A stretch of DNA of 55,610 nt. Origin: Calditrichota bacterium (GTDB taxonomy: Bacteria; Zhuqueibacterota; JdFR-76; BMS3Abin05). A program made the translations under genes and the position numbers. The first letter of the stretch is position 1. Every line of letters starts with the position of its first letter. Shown here piece after piece: positions 9,235 to 19,368 of the stretch. The stretch is from the NCBI GenBank assembly GCA_013151735.1, contig JAADHR010000193.1, positions 1 through 55,610 on the forward strand. The letters are read 5' to 3'. The notes under the pieces were generated by a model, which had not been told where the DNA came from, ran no database searches, and was given only the letters and a program-made list of their open reading frames with translations.

Positions 9235-9401
9235 GTTACCTGAATGTTTTCTTTAAACATGCATCTATTACGCATTAATTGTGTGAGAGTTCAAATCGCA
9301 ATAAATAAAATTCTTTTGCCGTTTCTGCATTTGGCAAAATGTAAACTGCGAATCCCGGCGGCAATTTTCAGGATTGCTTGTTTGAATGCGCCAAAGAGAA
9401 T

Positions 9402-9431
9402 AAAAAAGCCCACTGACAATGTTCAGTGGGC
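9402..9431 (-). terminator. Rho-independent terminator after the TPR gene
   Basis: On the minus strand the perfect 9-bp stem GCCCACTGA / TCAGTGGGC (9408-9416 with 9423-9431) closes a 6-base loop. A run of six T's (A's at 9402-9407 on plus) follows directly. It lies about 20 bases after the TPR gene stop. Confidence 0.85.
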
Positions 9432-9451
9432 TACAGATTTATTTCAGGGGA

Positions 9452-10498
9452 TTAGCTGCGTTTTTTGAGCTTGCGTTTAATCTCATCAATCTGATAATTT
9501 GCAAACTTTCTCCATCGAACATCGTGAGCGGCAATTTTGTATTCCTTTATCGCCTCATTGTATCGACCCAGATTTTCCAGGGCCCGGGCAGCCTCTACGT
9601 GTGCCGGAGCAAATGATCGTCTTAAAGCAATTGACTTTTTGGCCGCGTGCAGTCCTTTTTTGTATTCCTTTAAATCGTTGTAGGCTTTTGCCAGCCGGTA
9701 AAAGGCCCGATAGTCTCGTTGATTAAAGCTGACCGCATTTTCATAGGCCTGGATGGCTTCTTTCGTTTTTCCCAGGTTTGTATAAGAAACACCCAGAGCA
9801 ACATAAGCCTTTGCATATTTTGGATTTGCGTTAATGGCCTTCTGAAAAGATTCAATTGCTTTTTTGTAGTCCTTCTTTTTACTGTAAATCACCCCCATCT
9901 CATAGTAGGCTTTGTAATTATTCGGATTATTCGTAACGGCCGTTTCATAGGTTTCCAACGCCTTGTCATATTTTCGTTCATCCCGATAGAGCGTTCCCAA
10001 AGCAAAATAATAATTGGCATTGTTGGGATTAAAGTGCAAGGCTTTTTCGTAATATTTTTCGGCTTCGGCGTATTTTCTCATTTTTTTATAGGCCAGCCCC
10101 ATTCCAAAATAGGCATTTGCGAACGTGCTATCAATCGATAATGCCTTTTGATATCCGTTAATTGCTTGTTGGTATTGCCCTAATTTGAGATACTTATTGG
10201 CCGTGTTAAATGCATTCGCTTTGGCTTTTTCGCGTCTCATTAATTCCTTTGAAGACGCGATAATTTTTTTCGATTCGGCAATAAGACTATCATATTGTTT
10301 TTTATACTTATTATATTCATCCAATTTCTTGGCTTTGGATGCCTCATCCATTTTTTGCCGAACAACACTTATTTTCTTTTGAAGTTCCTGAAGCTGTTTT
10401 GCCTGATTTTCCTGTGCAAAAACGGCCTGTGTTCCAAGTTGAGAAAGAACAAAAATTCCCAGCAGGATGATGATGACTACTTGAATTCTACCCTTCAT
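9452..10498 (-). CDS. Periplasmic TPR-repeat protein with N-terminal coiled coil
   Basis: The 348-residue protein has a Sec signal peptide (VVIIILLGIFVLSQLGTQAV, cleavage after AFA near residue 28). A charged coiled-coil segment (residues 30-95) is followed by about six to seven tetratricopeptide repeats from residue 100 (FANAYFGMGLAYKKMRKYAE, AYYEMGVIYSKKKDYKKAIE, AYVALGVSYTNLGKTKEAIQ). TPR arrays are protein-binding scaffolds and no enzyme motif is present. A strong RBS (AAGGAGG) precedes the ATG, and a strong terminator follows the gene. Its partner and role are unknown. The location next to tRNA-Leu and secG carries no obvious functional link. Confidence 0.85.
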   Translation of the reverse strand: MKGRIQVVIIILLGIFVLSQLGTQAVFAQENQAKQLQELQKKISVVRQKMDEASKAKKLDEYNKYKKQYDSLIAESKKIIASSKELMRREKAKANAFNTANKYLKLGQYQQAINGYQKALSIDSTFANAYFGMGLAYKKMRKYAEAEKYYEKALHFNPNNANYYFALGTLYRDERKYDKALETYETAVTNNPNNYKAYYEMGVIYSKKKDYKKAIESFQKAINANPKYAKAYVALGVSYTNLGKTKEAIQAYENAVSFNQRDYRAFYRLAKAYNDLKEYKKGLHAAKKSIALRRSFAPAHVEAARALENLGRYNEAIKEYKIAAHDVRWRKFANYQIDEIKRKLKKRS

Positions 10499-10548
10499 GT
10501 GATCCGCCTCCTTAATGAACTTTTTTTTTCAAATCTTAAAAAAAGTAG

Positions 10549-10633
10549 TGCCGAAGAGGGGACTCGAACCCCTACGCCCATTCTGGGCACTACCCCCTCA
10601 AAGTAGCGTGTCTACCAGTTCCACCACTTCGGC
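10549..10633 (-). tRNA. tRNA-Leu, anticodon GAG
   Basis: On the minus strand the 85-base sequence folds as a class II tRNA. The 7-bp acceptor stem is GCCGAAG/CTTCGGC with discriminator A. The D-arm contains AACTGGTAGAC, the anticodon stem-loop is CTACT-TTGAGGG-GGTAG giving GAG, the variable arm is long (GCCCAGAATGGGC), and the T-arm is GGGG-TTCGAGT-CCCC. It reads CUC/CUU leucine codons. The 3' CCA is not encoded. Confidence 0.95.
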
Positions 10634-10666
10634 ACAAAATCTTTATTCCCTGCAAACAATCCAAAC

Positions 10667-11095
10667 TTACTTTTGGGGATTTTTCTTGGCCGTGCTCGAA
10701 CCAACGGCATTTGGATTTGTTGTTTGGCCCTGATTTGGCTGCGCGGGTGTTGCAGCAGGTTTCTTCTCCCCCTCGATTGGAGGCAGTAAATCGGCCGCAG
10801 ACTGTTTGACCTTACCCTCTTTTTCCATTTCCTTCCGCACCAGACTCTTGCGAGTCGGTTGTTGCTTAATAATGAGGCCTTGTGTGATATTGCTTAAGAA
10901 AAACAGGGTTGCCAAAACAACGGTTGCTTTTGACAAGAAGGTTGCGGCACCGCGCCCTCCAAAAACGGTACCCATTCCAGCGCCCGCTCCACCAAAGGCA
11001 CCCGACAAACCGCCCCCTTTGCTGGACTGAAGCAAAATAACGACCATCAGCAAAATAGACAAAATCACGTGAAATGCAATAATAACAGCGATCAC
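10667..11095 (-). CDS. secG: Preprotein translocase subunit SecG
   Basis: This 142-residue inner-membrane protein has two helices (residues 1-23 and about 52-75) joined by the conserved glycine-rich loop LLQSSKGGGLSGAFGGAGAG. That loop is diagnostic for SecG, the accessory subunit of the SecYEG channel. The C-terminal tail (residues 80-142) is longer than usual and is rich in Lys, Pro, Ala and Asn (low complexity). The gene lies 37 bp after tpiA, and the tpiA-secG order is common in many bacteria. The tRNA-Leu is just downstream on the same strand. Confidence 0.93.
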   Translation of the reverse strand: MIAVIIAFHVILSILLMVVILLQSSKGGGLSGAFGGAGAGMGTVFGGRGAATFLSKATVVLATLFFLSNITQGLIIKQQPTRKSLVRKEMEKEGKVKQSAADLLPPIEGEKKPAATPAQPNQGQTTNPNAVGSSTAKKNPQK

Positions 11096-11132
11096 TCGTT
11101 ATCCTTCCATTTTTTGGTTTTATTACGTCTTT

Positions 11133-11903
11133 CTATGAAAAAAGTTCCCCGGCACGCACGATGGCTTCAAATGAATCTGCCTTTAAGCTGGCTCCTCCAA
11201 CCAGGGCTCCGTCAATATCAGGCTGCCCCAGAAGCGATTCCGCATTATCGGGCTTGACGCTTCCTCCGTATTGAATCCGAACCTGTTCGGCTGTTTCGGA
11301 ACCAAACTTTTTTGCAACAATCGAACGGATCAGCCGGTGAACGTCAACCGCCTGTTCCGGAGAAGCCGTCCGTCCGGTACCAATTGCCCAGATGGGTTCA
11401 TAGGCAATAATCATTTTTTTTACATCGGCTGCCAGCAATTCAAATAAGCCCTCAATGACCTGCGAGGTAATAATCGATTCCGTTTCACCCTTTTCCCGCT
11501 GTTCCAGGGTTTCCCCCACACACATGATCGGTGTTAATTTGGATACAATGGCCTTTTTAACCTTTTTATTGACGATTTCACTTGTCTCGCCGAAGTATTT
11601 GCGCCGTTCGGAGTGTCCGATAATGACATAGCGCGTTCCCGTGGACAGGAGCATTGGGGCCGATACCTCTCCTGTATAGGCTCCCTTTTCCTCAAAATAC
11701 ATATTTTGAGCACCAAGGCCGATCCGTGTTCCCTTCAGCATATCGGCAACAGGCGCCAAAAATGGAAAGGGAGGGCAAACCACCACGTCTGATTTTTGAA
11801 TATCGGAGAGACTGGATTTGAGTGCGCTGACCAGCGCAAGCCCCTCCTGCAGCGTAAGGTTCATCTTCCAGTTACCGGCCACTATCTTTTTTCGCATATT
11901 CAA
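11133..11903 (-). CDS. tpiA: Triosephosphate isomerase
   Basis: TpiA interconverts dihydroxyacetone phosphate and glyceraldehyde 3-phosphate in the cytoplasm. The 256-residue length is normal. Catalytic residues are visible: Lys in VAGNWKMN near residue 12, His in VIIGHSERR near 96 and Glu in AYEPIWAIGTG near 168. The phosphate-binding segment IQYGGSVKPDN is near 210. Only one base separates it from pgk, so the two are translationally coupled within the pfkA-gap-pgk-tpiA-secG run. Confidence 0.97.
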   Translation of the reverse strand: MNMRKKIVAGNWKMNLTLQEGLALVSALKSSLSDIQKSDVVVCPPFPFLAPVADMLKGTRIGLGAQNMYFEEKGAYTGEVSAPMLLSTGTRYVIIGHSERRKYFGETSEIVNKKVKKAIVSKLTPIMCVGETLEQREKGETESIITSQVIEGLFELLAADVKKMIIAYEPIWAIGTGRTASPEQAVDVHRLIRSIVAKKFGSETAEQVRIQYGGSVKPDNAESLLGQPDIDGALVGGASLKADSFEAIVRAGELFS

Positions 11904-11904
11904 T

Positions 11905-13104
11905 TTATTCCTTATCCGTTAATGCTTCAAGTCCGGGCAGTTTGTACCCGCTTAAAAGCTCCAATGATGCTCCGCCGCCTGTAGAAATGTGCGTGATTTT
12001 CTCTTCCAATCCGGCTTTGCTTACGGCTGCAACCGAGTCTCCGCCCCCCACAATGGTAACGGCTCCTCTCTCGGTGGCCTTTGCCAGTGCTTCCGCAACG
12101 GCATCCGTTCCCTTCGCAAAGGCGTCAATTTCAAAGATGCCCATCGGCCCGTTCCAGACCACGGTTTTGGCAGAGACAATTTTCTCTTCAAATTGGGCGA
12201 TTGTTTCCGGGCCGATGTCAACCCCTGCCATATCGGAGGGAATGTTGTCAACCGGCACGATCTTCGTCTGCGCAGCAGGATCAATCTTGTCGGCAACAAC
12301 AACATCTACCGGCAACAAAAAATTGAGTTTTCTTGAGCGGACGTCAGAGAGAATTTCCTTCGCCAATTCCAGTTTGTCGGCTTCCAGGATGGATTTTCCG
12401 ATCTCCAATCCCTGGGCCTTGTAAAAAGTAAAGGCCATTCCGCCCCCGATCAGCAGGGCGTCAACCTTATTGAGCAAATTTTGGATTACATCGATTTTGC
12501 CGGAAATTTTTGCCCCGCCGATAATTGCCACAAAGGGCCGTACCGGCGCTTCAATGGCTTTGGCCAGATATTCAATTTCCTTTTCCATCAAAAATCCCGC
12601 TACACAGGGAGAAATAAAATGGGTCACCCCTTCGGTTGAAGCGTGTGCCCGATGCGCCGTTCCAAACGCATCATTGACGTACACATCACCCAGAGCCGCC
12701 AATTTTTTGGCGAATTCGGGATCATTTTTCTCCTCTTCCGCGTGAAAACGGAGGTTTTCCAAAAGAATGATTTCTCCCGGTTTAAGGGAAGCAACGGCTC
12801 GTTCAACCGTTTCCCCGATACAATCGTTTACAAACCGAACCGGTTTATTTAACAAATGACTCAGATGATCGGCAACCGGTTGAAGGCTCATCGAAGGAAT
12901 CACCTTTCCCTTGGGCCGCCCCAAATGTGACATCAGAATGAGTTTTGCCCCGCGTTCCAGAGCATACCGAATTGTTGGCAGGGCCTTTTGAATTCGGGTA
13001 TCATTTGTAATGTGCCCCTGGTCATCCAGAGGCACATTAAAATCAACCCGCATCAGAACCCGTTTATCTTTTAAATCCACATCACGAATGGACATTTTAT
13101 TCAT
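11905..13104 (-). CDS. pgk: Phosphoglycerate kinase
   Basis: This 399-residue enzyme transfers phosphate from 1,3-bisphosphoglycerate to ADP. Family motifs are present: [12 protein letters not shown] near 19-30, [11 protein letters not shown] near 58, [20 protein letters not shown] near 115, [13 protein letters not shown] near 143, and the nucleotide site GGGDSVAAV near 350. Length is standard. It sits between gap (24 bp upstream) and tpiA (1 bp downstream) in a conserved glycolysis cluster. Confidence 0.97.
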   Translation of the reverse strand: MNKMSIRDVDLKDKRVLMRVDFNVPLDDQGHITNDTRIQKALPTIRYALERGAKLILMSHLGRPKGKVIPSMSLQPVADHLSHLLNKPVRFVNDCIGETVERAVASLKPGEIILLENLRFHAEEEKNDPEFAKKLAALGDVYVNDAFGTAHRAHASTEGVTHFISPCVAGFLMEKEIEYLAKAIEAPVRPFVAIIGGAKISGKIDVIQNLLNKVDALLIGGGMAFTFYKAQGLEIGKSILEADKLELAKEILSDVRSRKLNFLLPVDVVVADKIDPAAQTKIVPVDNIPSDMAGVDIGPETIAQFEEKIVSAKTVVWNGPMGIFEIDAFAKGTDAVAEALAKATERGAVTIVGGGDSVAAVSKAGLEEKITHISTGGGASLELLSGYKLPGLEALTDKE

Positions 13105-13128
13105 GATTTTCTCCCATCGGATTAAGAT

Positions 13129-14139
<1,011 letters not shown>

Positions 14140-14156
14140 TCATTGCATGTGATTCC

Positions 14157-15116
14157 TCAACTGCTTAAATCCGCTGCCAAATCCAATAACCGCTGATTAA
14201 TTTTCTTTTTCTTCAAAACAACATCATTAAGGGATACAAAGGTGTACTGGCCGTTTTGCAGAGCGGCCATTTTGCCTGATTGTCCGTCAAGCAGGGCATC
14301 GATGGCATTTTGCCCGAACTTACTGGCCAGCAAGCGGTCGAAAACGGTTGTTACCCCTCCCCGCTGAATATGTCCCAGAACCGAAATTCGGGTTTCATAT
14401 CCGATTTTATTCTTCAATTTTCGTTCGATGGTATATGCACTGGAAGCCCCTTCAGCCACAATCACAATGCTGTTCGTTTTGCCCGCTTTGTATCGGTCAA
14501 ACAGATGCCCGGCAATGGCATCCAGATCAAACGGAATTTCGGGAATGATGGCCGCTTCTGCCCCGCTGGCAATGGCAGAAACCAGAGCCAAATAGCCGGA
14601 GTCCCTTCCCATCACCTCAATGATAAAGGCGCGATCGTGAGAGGATGCGGTATCCCGAATAATATCGATAAGGGAAACAATCGTGTTCAAAGCCGTATCG
14701 GTTCCAACGCTGGTGTCCGTTCCATAAAGATCATTATCGATGCTTCCGGGAATGCCAATTACGGGGATACCCTTAGTGTGAAGCGCAAGGGCCCCCGCCA
14801 TGGAGCCGTTTCCACCGATGACAACCAATCCCTCAATTCCGGCTTCTTGAAGATTTTCAATCGCCTGTTCCTGTCCCCGATCATATTTGAATTCTTCGCA
14901 GCGCGCCGTTTGCAGAATGGTGCCGGCTCTTTGGATAATTCCACTGACTGAGCGCGAATCCATCGGTTCAAACAGCTTATCCAAAAGACCGATAAACCCC
15001 TGGCGGATTCCGACAACCTCTATTTTTTTTGACAGAGCGGTCCGAACAACTGACCGGATGGCCGCATTCATACCTGAACAATCACCGCCGCTGGTGAGGA
15101 CACCAATTCGCTTCAT
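14157..15116 (-). CDS. pfkA: 6-phosphofructokinase, PfkA type, with Asn at the Mg-site position 103
   Basis: The 319-residue length and motif order match bacterial PfkA, the ATP-dependent enzyme phosphorylating fructose 6-phosphate. Motifs include LTSGGDCSGMNAAIRS at 8-23, R72 in ARCEEF and the catalytic Asp D127 in GSIDND. In the usual GGDGS motif the Asp at E. coli position 103 is replaced by Asn (GGNGS at 101-105). G104 is kept, which argues for ATP rather than pyrophosphate as donor. The gene is first in the glycolytic operon, behind a perfect consensus promoter. Confidence 0.93.
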   Translation of the reverse strand: MKRIGVLTSGGDCSGMNAAIRSVVRTALSKKIEVVGIRQGFIGLLDKLFEPMDSRSVSGIIQRAGTILQTARCEEFKYDRGQEQAIENLQEAGIEGLVVIGGNGSMAGALALHTKGIPVIGIPGSIDNDLYGTDTSVGTDTALNTIVSLIDIIRDTASSHDRAFIIEVMGRDSGYLALVSAIASGAEAAIIPEIPFDLDAIAGHLFDRYKAGKTNSIVIVAEGASSAYTIERKLKNKIGYETRISVLGHIQRGGVTTVFDRLLASKFGQNAIDALLDGQSGKMAALQNGQYTFVSLNDVVLKKKKINQRLLDLAADLSS

Positions 15117-15155
15117 GGAAATAAAGCCTTTCTAAAGAAAATAGATTTAAACCTA

Positions 15156-15184
15156 ATTATAATGAATTTTATCCTAAATGTCAA
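15156..15184 (-). promoter_or_regulatory. Perfect consensus sigma70-type promoter for the pfkA operon
   Basis: On the minus strand TTGACA (15179-15184) and TATAAT (15156-15161) are separated by exactly 17 bases. The -10 box is about 40 bases before the pfkA start. This is the strongest promoter in the window and should drive pfkA-gap-pgk-tpiA-secG. Confidence 0.85.
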
Positions 15185-15267
15185 GATATATTTGGAACAA
15201 AACCAAAATTTCATCCCTTTTCGGGCATTTGCTAACAGGTAAATATTTCACGGGTTAAGCAGATTTC

Positions 15268-15756
15268 TTACTCCCCCGATTCCAGATATTTCTCAAGAAT
15301 TTGATTAATAATTTTCGTGGATGATTTTCCATGCACCAGAGGAATTGGCACCACTTTGCCGCCATATCCCAGAACAATATCATATCCCACAATCTGCTCC
15401 ACGGAATAGTCTGCGCCTTTCGCAAGAACGTCCGGCTTTAACCGGCCAATGAGCTCGTAGGGTGTGTCCTCTTCAAAAATAATCACGTAATCCACGGGGG
15501 ACAAATTAGCTAACATAAAGGCCCGATCTTCTTCCGGGATAATGGGCCGTTTGGGGCCCTTATTTCGCCGGGCCGACGCATCCGAATTAATTCCCACAAC
15601 CAGCACATCTCCCAGGGTCTTCGCCTTGTTCAACAATTCAAGGTGTCCCCGGTGAACCAGATCAAAAATGCCGTTGGTAAAAACCAGGGTTTTACCGCTC
15701 TCCCGCAAACGTTCACGCAGAGACAAAAGTTCATCCAACAAAACGATTTTACCCAT
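15268..15756 (-). CDS. rfaE2: D-glycero-beta-D-manno-heptose 1-phosphate adenylyltransferase
   Basis: This nucleotidyltransferase makes ADP-heptose for lipopolysaccharide inner core. The motif TNGIFDLVHRGHLELLNKA contains the HxGH-type site (HRGH). GINSDASARRNKG and the C-terminal GKSSTKIINQI are also typical. I chose the ATG at 15754-15756 (162 residues, the normal length) over an upstream start that would add 30 unrelated residues. This start overlaps the kinase gene stop by eight bases. In E. coli both activities are fused in HldE, but here they are separate, coupled genes. Confidence 0.93.
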   Translation of the reverse strand: MGKIVLLDELLSLRERLRESGKTLVFTNGIFDLVHRGHLELLNKAKTLGDVLVVGINSDASARRNKGPKRPIIPEEDRAFMLANLSPVDYVIIFEEDTPYELIGRLKPDVLAKGADYSVEQIVGYDIVLGYGGKVVPIPLVHGKSSTKIINQILEKYLESGE

Positions 15757-16753
15757 GTTCGGGCCCCCTAACCAAATACGTCTCAAGGAGCCGTTCGCGA
15801 TCGATGGGAACAATTCCCACTTCTTCGCACACCAGACCTGCGGCACGGTTGGCCAATGAAGCCGCCTCCGGAAAGCTGGCGCCCGATACCAGGGCCATTG
15901 TCAATGTACTGATGACCGTATCCCCTGCTCCGGAAACATCCCGCACCTTACGGGCGCGCGTCGGCACATAGGACACGCGATCAGAAGCCTCAAAAACAGC
16001 CATCCCTTCTTCTCCAAGGGTAATCATCAGACAATCCGGATTTAGTTTTTCGAACAGGAGATGCCCGGCTTTTTCAATCTGCTGCCGCGTATTCAAGCGC
16101 ATTCCCAAAGCTTCTTCGGCTTCTTTCCGATTGGGTTTAAAAACGGCCACATCTCGATAGGTAAAAAAGTTGTCGAATTTGGGATCAACCATAACCGGCT
16201 TTTGAAATTGTTTGGCCGTCTGAATCGCAAACAAGATGAGCTCTTCAACAATCAGTCCTTTGTTGTAATCTTCAATAATGATCGCATCGACACGGGGGAT
16301 GAGTTTGAGCAGGGTTTGTTTGAGATGCTCCAAGACCTGGCCAGTAATGGGCTTGCGGCTTTCCCGGTCCGTCCGGACCACGTGTTGACCATGAGCAATG
16401 ACCCGGGTTTTCACCGTAGTCGGACGTTCAGGATCCCGGACAATACCCTCAACCGGTAATTTGTTCTCGGACAGAATGGAAAGAATTTCTTCCCCCGACC
16501 GGTCTTCTCCGATAACGCCAACCAGATAGGGGACTCCCCCCAGCGATTTAATATTGTTCCCCACATTTGCAGCACCCCCCAGACGGGCAAATTCCCGTTC
16601 GATTTCCACCACGGGAACCGGCGCTTCCGGAGAAATTCTGCGAACCACACCCCAGAGATACCGATCGAGCATGACATCGCCAAGGACAAGGATTTTCTTC
16701 TCACGAAAACGATCAAACAAGCGAACGATTTTTTCCTTCGAAATGGGAACCAT
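15749..16753 (-). CDS. rfaE1: D-glycero-beta-D-manno-heptose-7-phosphate kinase (PfkB family)
   Basis: This 334-residue PfkB-type sugar kinase phosphorylates heptose 7-phosphate at C1 before nucleotidyl transfer. Motifs include LVLGDVMLDRYLWG near 21, GGAANVGNNIKSLGG near 56 and the PfkB signature DVSGAGDTVISTL near 267 with catalytic Asp in GAGD. The coupled rfaE2 gene downstream supports the assignment, and the pair implies a heptose-containing surface glycan. A hairpin at 16773-16800 separates it from gatA upstream. Confidence 0.93.
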   Translation of the reverse strand: MVPISKEKIVRLFDRFREKKILVLGDVMLDRYLWGVVRRISPEAPVPVVEIEREFARLGGAANVGNNIKSLGGVPYLVGVIGEDRSGEEILSILSENKLPVEGIVRDPERPTTVKTRVIAHGQHVVRTDRESRKPITGQVLEHLKQTLLKLIPRVDAIIIEDYNKGLIVEELILFAIQTAKQFQKPVMVDPKFDNFFTYRDVAVFKPNRKEAEEALGMRLNTRQQIEKAGHLLFEKLNPDCLMITLGEEGMAVFEASDRVSYVPTRARKVRDVSGAGDTVISTLTMALVSGASFPEAASLANRAAGLVCEEVGIVPIDRERLLETYLVRGPEHG

Positions 16754-16772
16754 TTTTCCTCACATATAAAAT

Positions 16773-16800
16773 GTGCCACGCCCTTTTCAGTACGTGGCAC
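16773..16800 (-). terminator. Possible weak terminator between gatA and rfaE1
   Basis: Perfect 8-bp stem GTGCCACG / CGTGGCAC (16773-16780 with 16793-16800) and a 12-base loop, 32 bases after the gatA stop. Only a short, interrupted T tract follows on the minus strand, so termination may be partial. Confidence 0.5.
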
Positions 16801-16832
16801 GATAAATCAGATTCGATTTTCCCCGGCTAATT

Positions 16833-18260
16833 TTATGACAGGGCCGTTTCAAGCACCTGTCCCACACGAAGCACCATAGCCTCATCAAAGGCCTTTCCCA
16901 AAATTTGAACGCCAATGGGTAACCCCTTTTCATCTTTTCCACAGGGGAGAGAAAGTCCCGGAATCCCCGCCAGATTGGCTGAAATGGTGTAAATATCCGA
17001 CAAATACATTTGCAGCGGATCATCCATTTTTTCGCCCAGTTTAAAAGCGGTTGTCGGTGAGGTAGGCGTGAGAATCACATCGTATTTTTCAAAAGCCTTT
17101 TCAAAGTCTTGTTTAATCAACGTCCGAACCTTCTGCGCTCTCCGGTAATAGGCCTCGTAGTAACCCGCGGAAAGCACGTAGGTTCCCAGCATAATGCGCC
17201 GTTTCACCTCATCACCAAATCCCTCGCTTCGCGATTGGGTATACATTTCTTCCAGATTGGCGATATCCCGGCTCCGGTAACCGTACCGGGCCCCATCGTA
17301 ACGGGCCAGGTTGGACGAGGCTTCTGCCGTTGCCAGAATGTAGTAGGTGGCCACCGCATATTCTGTGTGGGGCAGTGACATTTCCTCAACCACGGCCCCC
17401 TCTTTTTCCAGGATGCGTAAACTCTCCTCCACCGTCGTCCGAACCGCCGGATCCAGCCCCTCACCAAAATACTCCCGGGGGTAGCCAATTTTCAATCCGC
17501 CCGCACCTTTTTCAAGACCTTTTGTATAATCAGGAACCGGCCGATTCACGGAGGTGGAATCGCTGGAATCGTAGCCCGAAATCACATTCAATAAAAGGGC
17601 AGAATCCCGTACGCTTTTTGAAATCGGGCCAATTTGGTCCAGAGAAGACGCAAATGCGACCAGTCCAAACCGGGACACGCGCCCGTAGGTGGGCTTAAGA
17701 CCCACCACACCGCACAATGCCGCCGGCTGCCGGATGGAGCCACCGGTATCCGAACCCAGTGCCGCCATAGCCAGATTAGCCGCTACGGCTGTGGCGGACC
17801 CTCCGGAAGAACCGCCGGGAATTCTTTCGGGATCGTGAGGATTCCGCACGGGGCCGAAATAGGATGTTTCGTTGGAGGATCCCATGGCAAATTCGTCCAT
17901 GTTCGTTTTACCGATGAGAATGGCATCTTCATCAAGTAATTTCTGAACCACCGTTGCGCTGTAAGGCGAAACAAAATTCTCCAGAATGTGCGAACCGCAG
18001 GTTGTGGCCTGACCCTTTACATTCAAATTGTCCTTAATGGCCATCACCATTCCGGCCAGTTTGCCGGCGGTTCCATTCTCGATTCTTTTCTGAACGGACT
18101 TCGCCCGCGAAACGGCCTCTTCAGACCACACGGAAATAAACGCGTTTAAATCCTTTTTTGAGGCTATATTATCCAAAAAGGCTTTTGTTGCTTCAACCAG
18201 TGAAATATCGCCGGACACTATTTTCTTTCGGAGATCAGAATAATCAGACTCTACAATCAC
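16833..18260 (-). CDS. gatA: Asp-tRNA(Asn)/Glu-tRNA(Gln) amidotransferase subunit A
   Basis: This 475-residue amidase-signature enzyme releases ammonia from glutamine for tRNA-dependent amidation. The Ser-cisSer-Lys triad is visible: Lys in [12 protein letters not shown] near 78, cis-Ser in [17 protein letters not shown] near 150 and the nucleophile Ser in [14 protein letters not shown] near 175. Motifs such as [13 protein letters not shown] and SLDQIGPI are GatA-like. No gatB or gatC lies in the window. It follows tatA by 45 bp on the same strand. Other amidase-family functions are less likely given the near-complete GatA signature. Confidence 0.93.
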   Translation of the reverse strand: MIVESDYSDLRKKIVSGDISLVEATKAFLDNIASKKDLNAFISVWSEEAVSRAKSVQKRIENGTAGKLAGMVMAIKDNLNVKGQATTCGSHILENFVSPYSATVVQKLLDEDAILIGKTNMDEFAMGSSNETSYFGPVRNPHDPERIPGGSSGGSATAVAANLAMAALGSDTGGSIRQPAALCGVVGLKPTYGRVSRFGLVAFASSLDQIGPISKSVRDSALLLNVISGYDSSDSTSVNRPVPDYTKGLEKGAGGLKIGYPREYFGEGLDPAVRTTVEESLRILEKEGAVVEEMSLPHTEYAVATYYILATAEASSNLARYDGARYGYRSRDIANLEEMYTQSRSEGFGDEVKRRIMLGTYVLSAGYYEAYYRRAQKVRTLIKQDFEKAFEKYDVILTPTSPTTAFKLGEKMDDPLQMYLSDIYTISANLAGIPGLSLPCGKDEKGLPIGVQILGKAFDEAMVLRVGQVLETALS

Positions 18261-18305
18261 ACCATCCTCACTTCAAATTTATTAGAATGCCTGAAAAAAC
18301 GGCTG

Positions 18306-18488
18306 CTATTTTTTGTCTTCCGGAACCTCTTTATGCGGGACATCTTCATCCTCGCCGCGGACCGCTTTTTTGAATTCGCGAAGTCCTTGTCCCAGACCCT
18401 TTGCAAGCCCCGGTATTTTAGAACCGCCAAAAATAAGCAGTACAATTAAAAAAATAATCAGCCATTCTGTGGGTCCAATTGTACCCAT
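18306..18488 (-). CDS. tatA: Twin-arginine translocase subunit TatA
   Basis: A 60-residue protein with one N-terminal helix ([20 protein letters not shown]), the hinge Gly and the amphipathic helix [17 protein letters not shown], as in TatA. It forms the Tat translocation pore in the inner membrane. A good RBS (GGGAGGTGTAAC) precedes the ATG. It lies 15 bp downstream of a second, longer Tat-family gene. At least two proteins in this window (DUF362 and the polyferredoxin) carry Tat motifs. Confidence 0.93.
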   Translation of the reverse strand: MGTIGPTEWLIIFLIVLLIFGGSKIPGLAKGLGQGLREFKKAVRGEDEDVPHKEVPEDKK

Positions 18489-18503
18489 GTTACACCTCCC
18501 AAT

Positions 18504-18878
18504 TTACCCTGCAAGTTTCGAGGGGCCGCTTTCCTCTCCTGAAACAGAGGAATGCTCCTCGTGATGGTTGCTCTTTTTTTCGAGCCGTTCTTGTGTTTCT
18601 GTTTCTGCCTTCGTTTCACCCCGGACATTCTCCGGATACTCATTTTCAATGATGTGTTTCGCAGAATCCGCTTCCTCTTCAAGCTCACGTTTCAGATCAG
18701 AAAGGACGTCGCCTTCCGGCCCGATAAGTTCATTTTTTACTTCGTCAGCCGCTCGCCTGAATTCCCGTATTCCCTTGCCCAATCCTCTGGCCAATTCAGG
18801 CAGCCGATCAGCACCGAAAATCAACAAAACCACCAGAAAGATCACAAGTAACTCGGCCGGCCCGATGGATCCAAACAT
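18504..18878 (-). CDS. TatA/TatB-family translocase protein, probably TatB-like
   Basis: This 124-residue protein has the Tat N-terminal helix ([20 protein letters not shown]), the hinge and [21 protein letters not shown] long acidic C-terminal tail (residues 45-124, rich in Glu and Lys) follows. The extra tail and the pairing with a short TatA suggest the TatB role of receiving cargo with TatC. However, the FGA...[18 protein letters not shown] helix is TatA-like, so the subclass is uncertain. No tatC is in the window. Confidence 0.85.
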   Translation of the reverse strand: MFGSIGPAELLVIFLVVLLIFGADRLPELARGLGKGIREFRRAADEVKNELIGPEGDVLSDLKRELEEEADSAKHIIENEYPENVRGETKAETETQERLEKKSNHHEEHSSVSGEESGPSKLAG

Positions 18879-18908
18879 ATCCTCACCTTCTTTCGGTTGT
18901 TTTATCCA

Positions 18909-19184
18909 TTAATACCAGCGCACAATGTACGCGGCAATGGCCACTCCAATAATTCCAATCACATTCAGTTTAAAAGAAAAACCGAGTGTTATGGTAAACA
19001 GCGATGCATTTAATGTGGCCGGAGCAATTCCGCCAACGGCTGATCGGAGAAAAAACTCCCGAACCACACCCGGCGGTAAGATCAAGCCAATTACTTCCCC
19101 TAAAGCCGAACCAATCAGGGCCCCCAAAAAGAGAATAAGAAATAAATACCCAATAGATTTCCTTCGAGTTGAAGCAACTGGCAC
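18909..19184 (-). CDS. DUF4321 family small membrane protein
   Basis: A 91-residue protein with two to three hydrophobic segments (IGYLFLILFLGALIGSALGE at 11-30, LNASLFTITLGFSFKLNVIG and IIGVAIAAYIV at the end). The layout matches DUF4321, a family of unknown function. It uses a GTG start with a clear AAGGAGACGAGA ribosome site. It is first in a run with the Tat genes and gatA, which may hint at an envelope role. Confidence 0.75.
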   Translation of the reverse strand: MPVASTRRKSIGYLFLILFLGALIGSALGEVIGLILPPGVVREFFLRSAVGGIAPATLNASLFTITLGFSFKLNVIGIIGVAIAAYIVRWY

Positions 19185-19368
19185 TCTCGTCTCCTTTTTG
19201 CTTTTTTTAGACGTGATACTCCTGCTTTTTTAACACAAATGTTTGACTTAATGATCCCCACATTTGAAATTCAGGATCAAAGGTCCTTTGGAACAAACGC
19301 GCGTACAAAACAGGGGGATATCTCTTTTGTGCTTTTTTCCAAAGACCAGATAGAAAAATATACTACGG

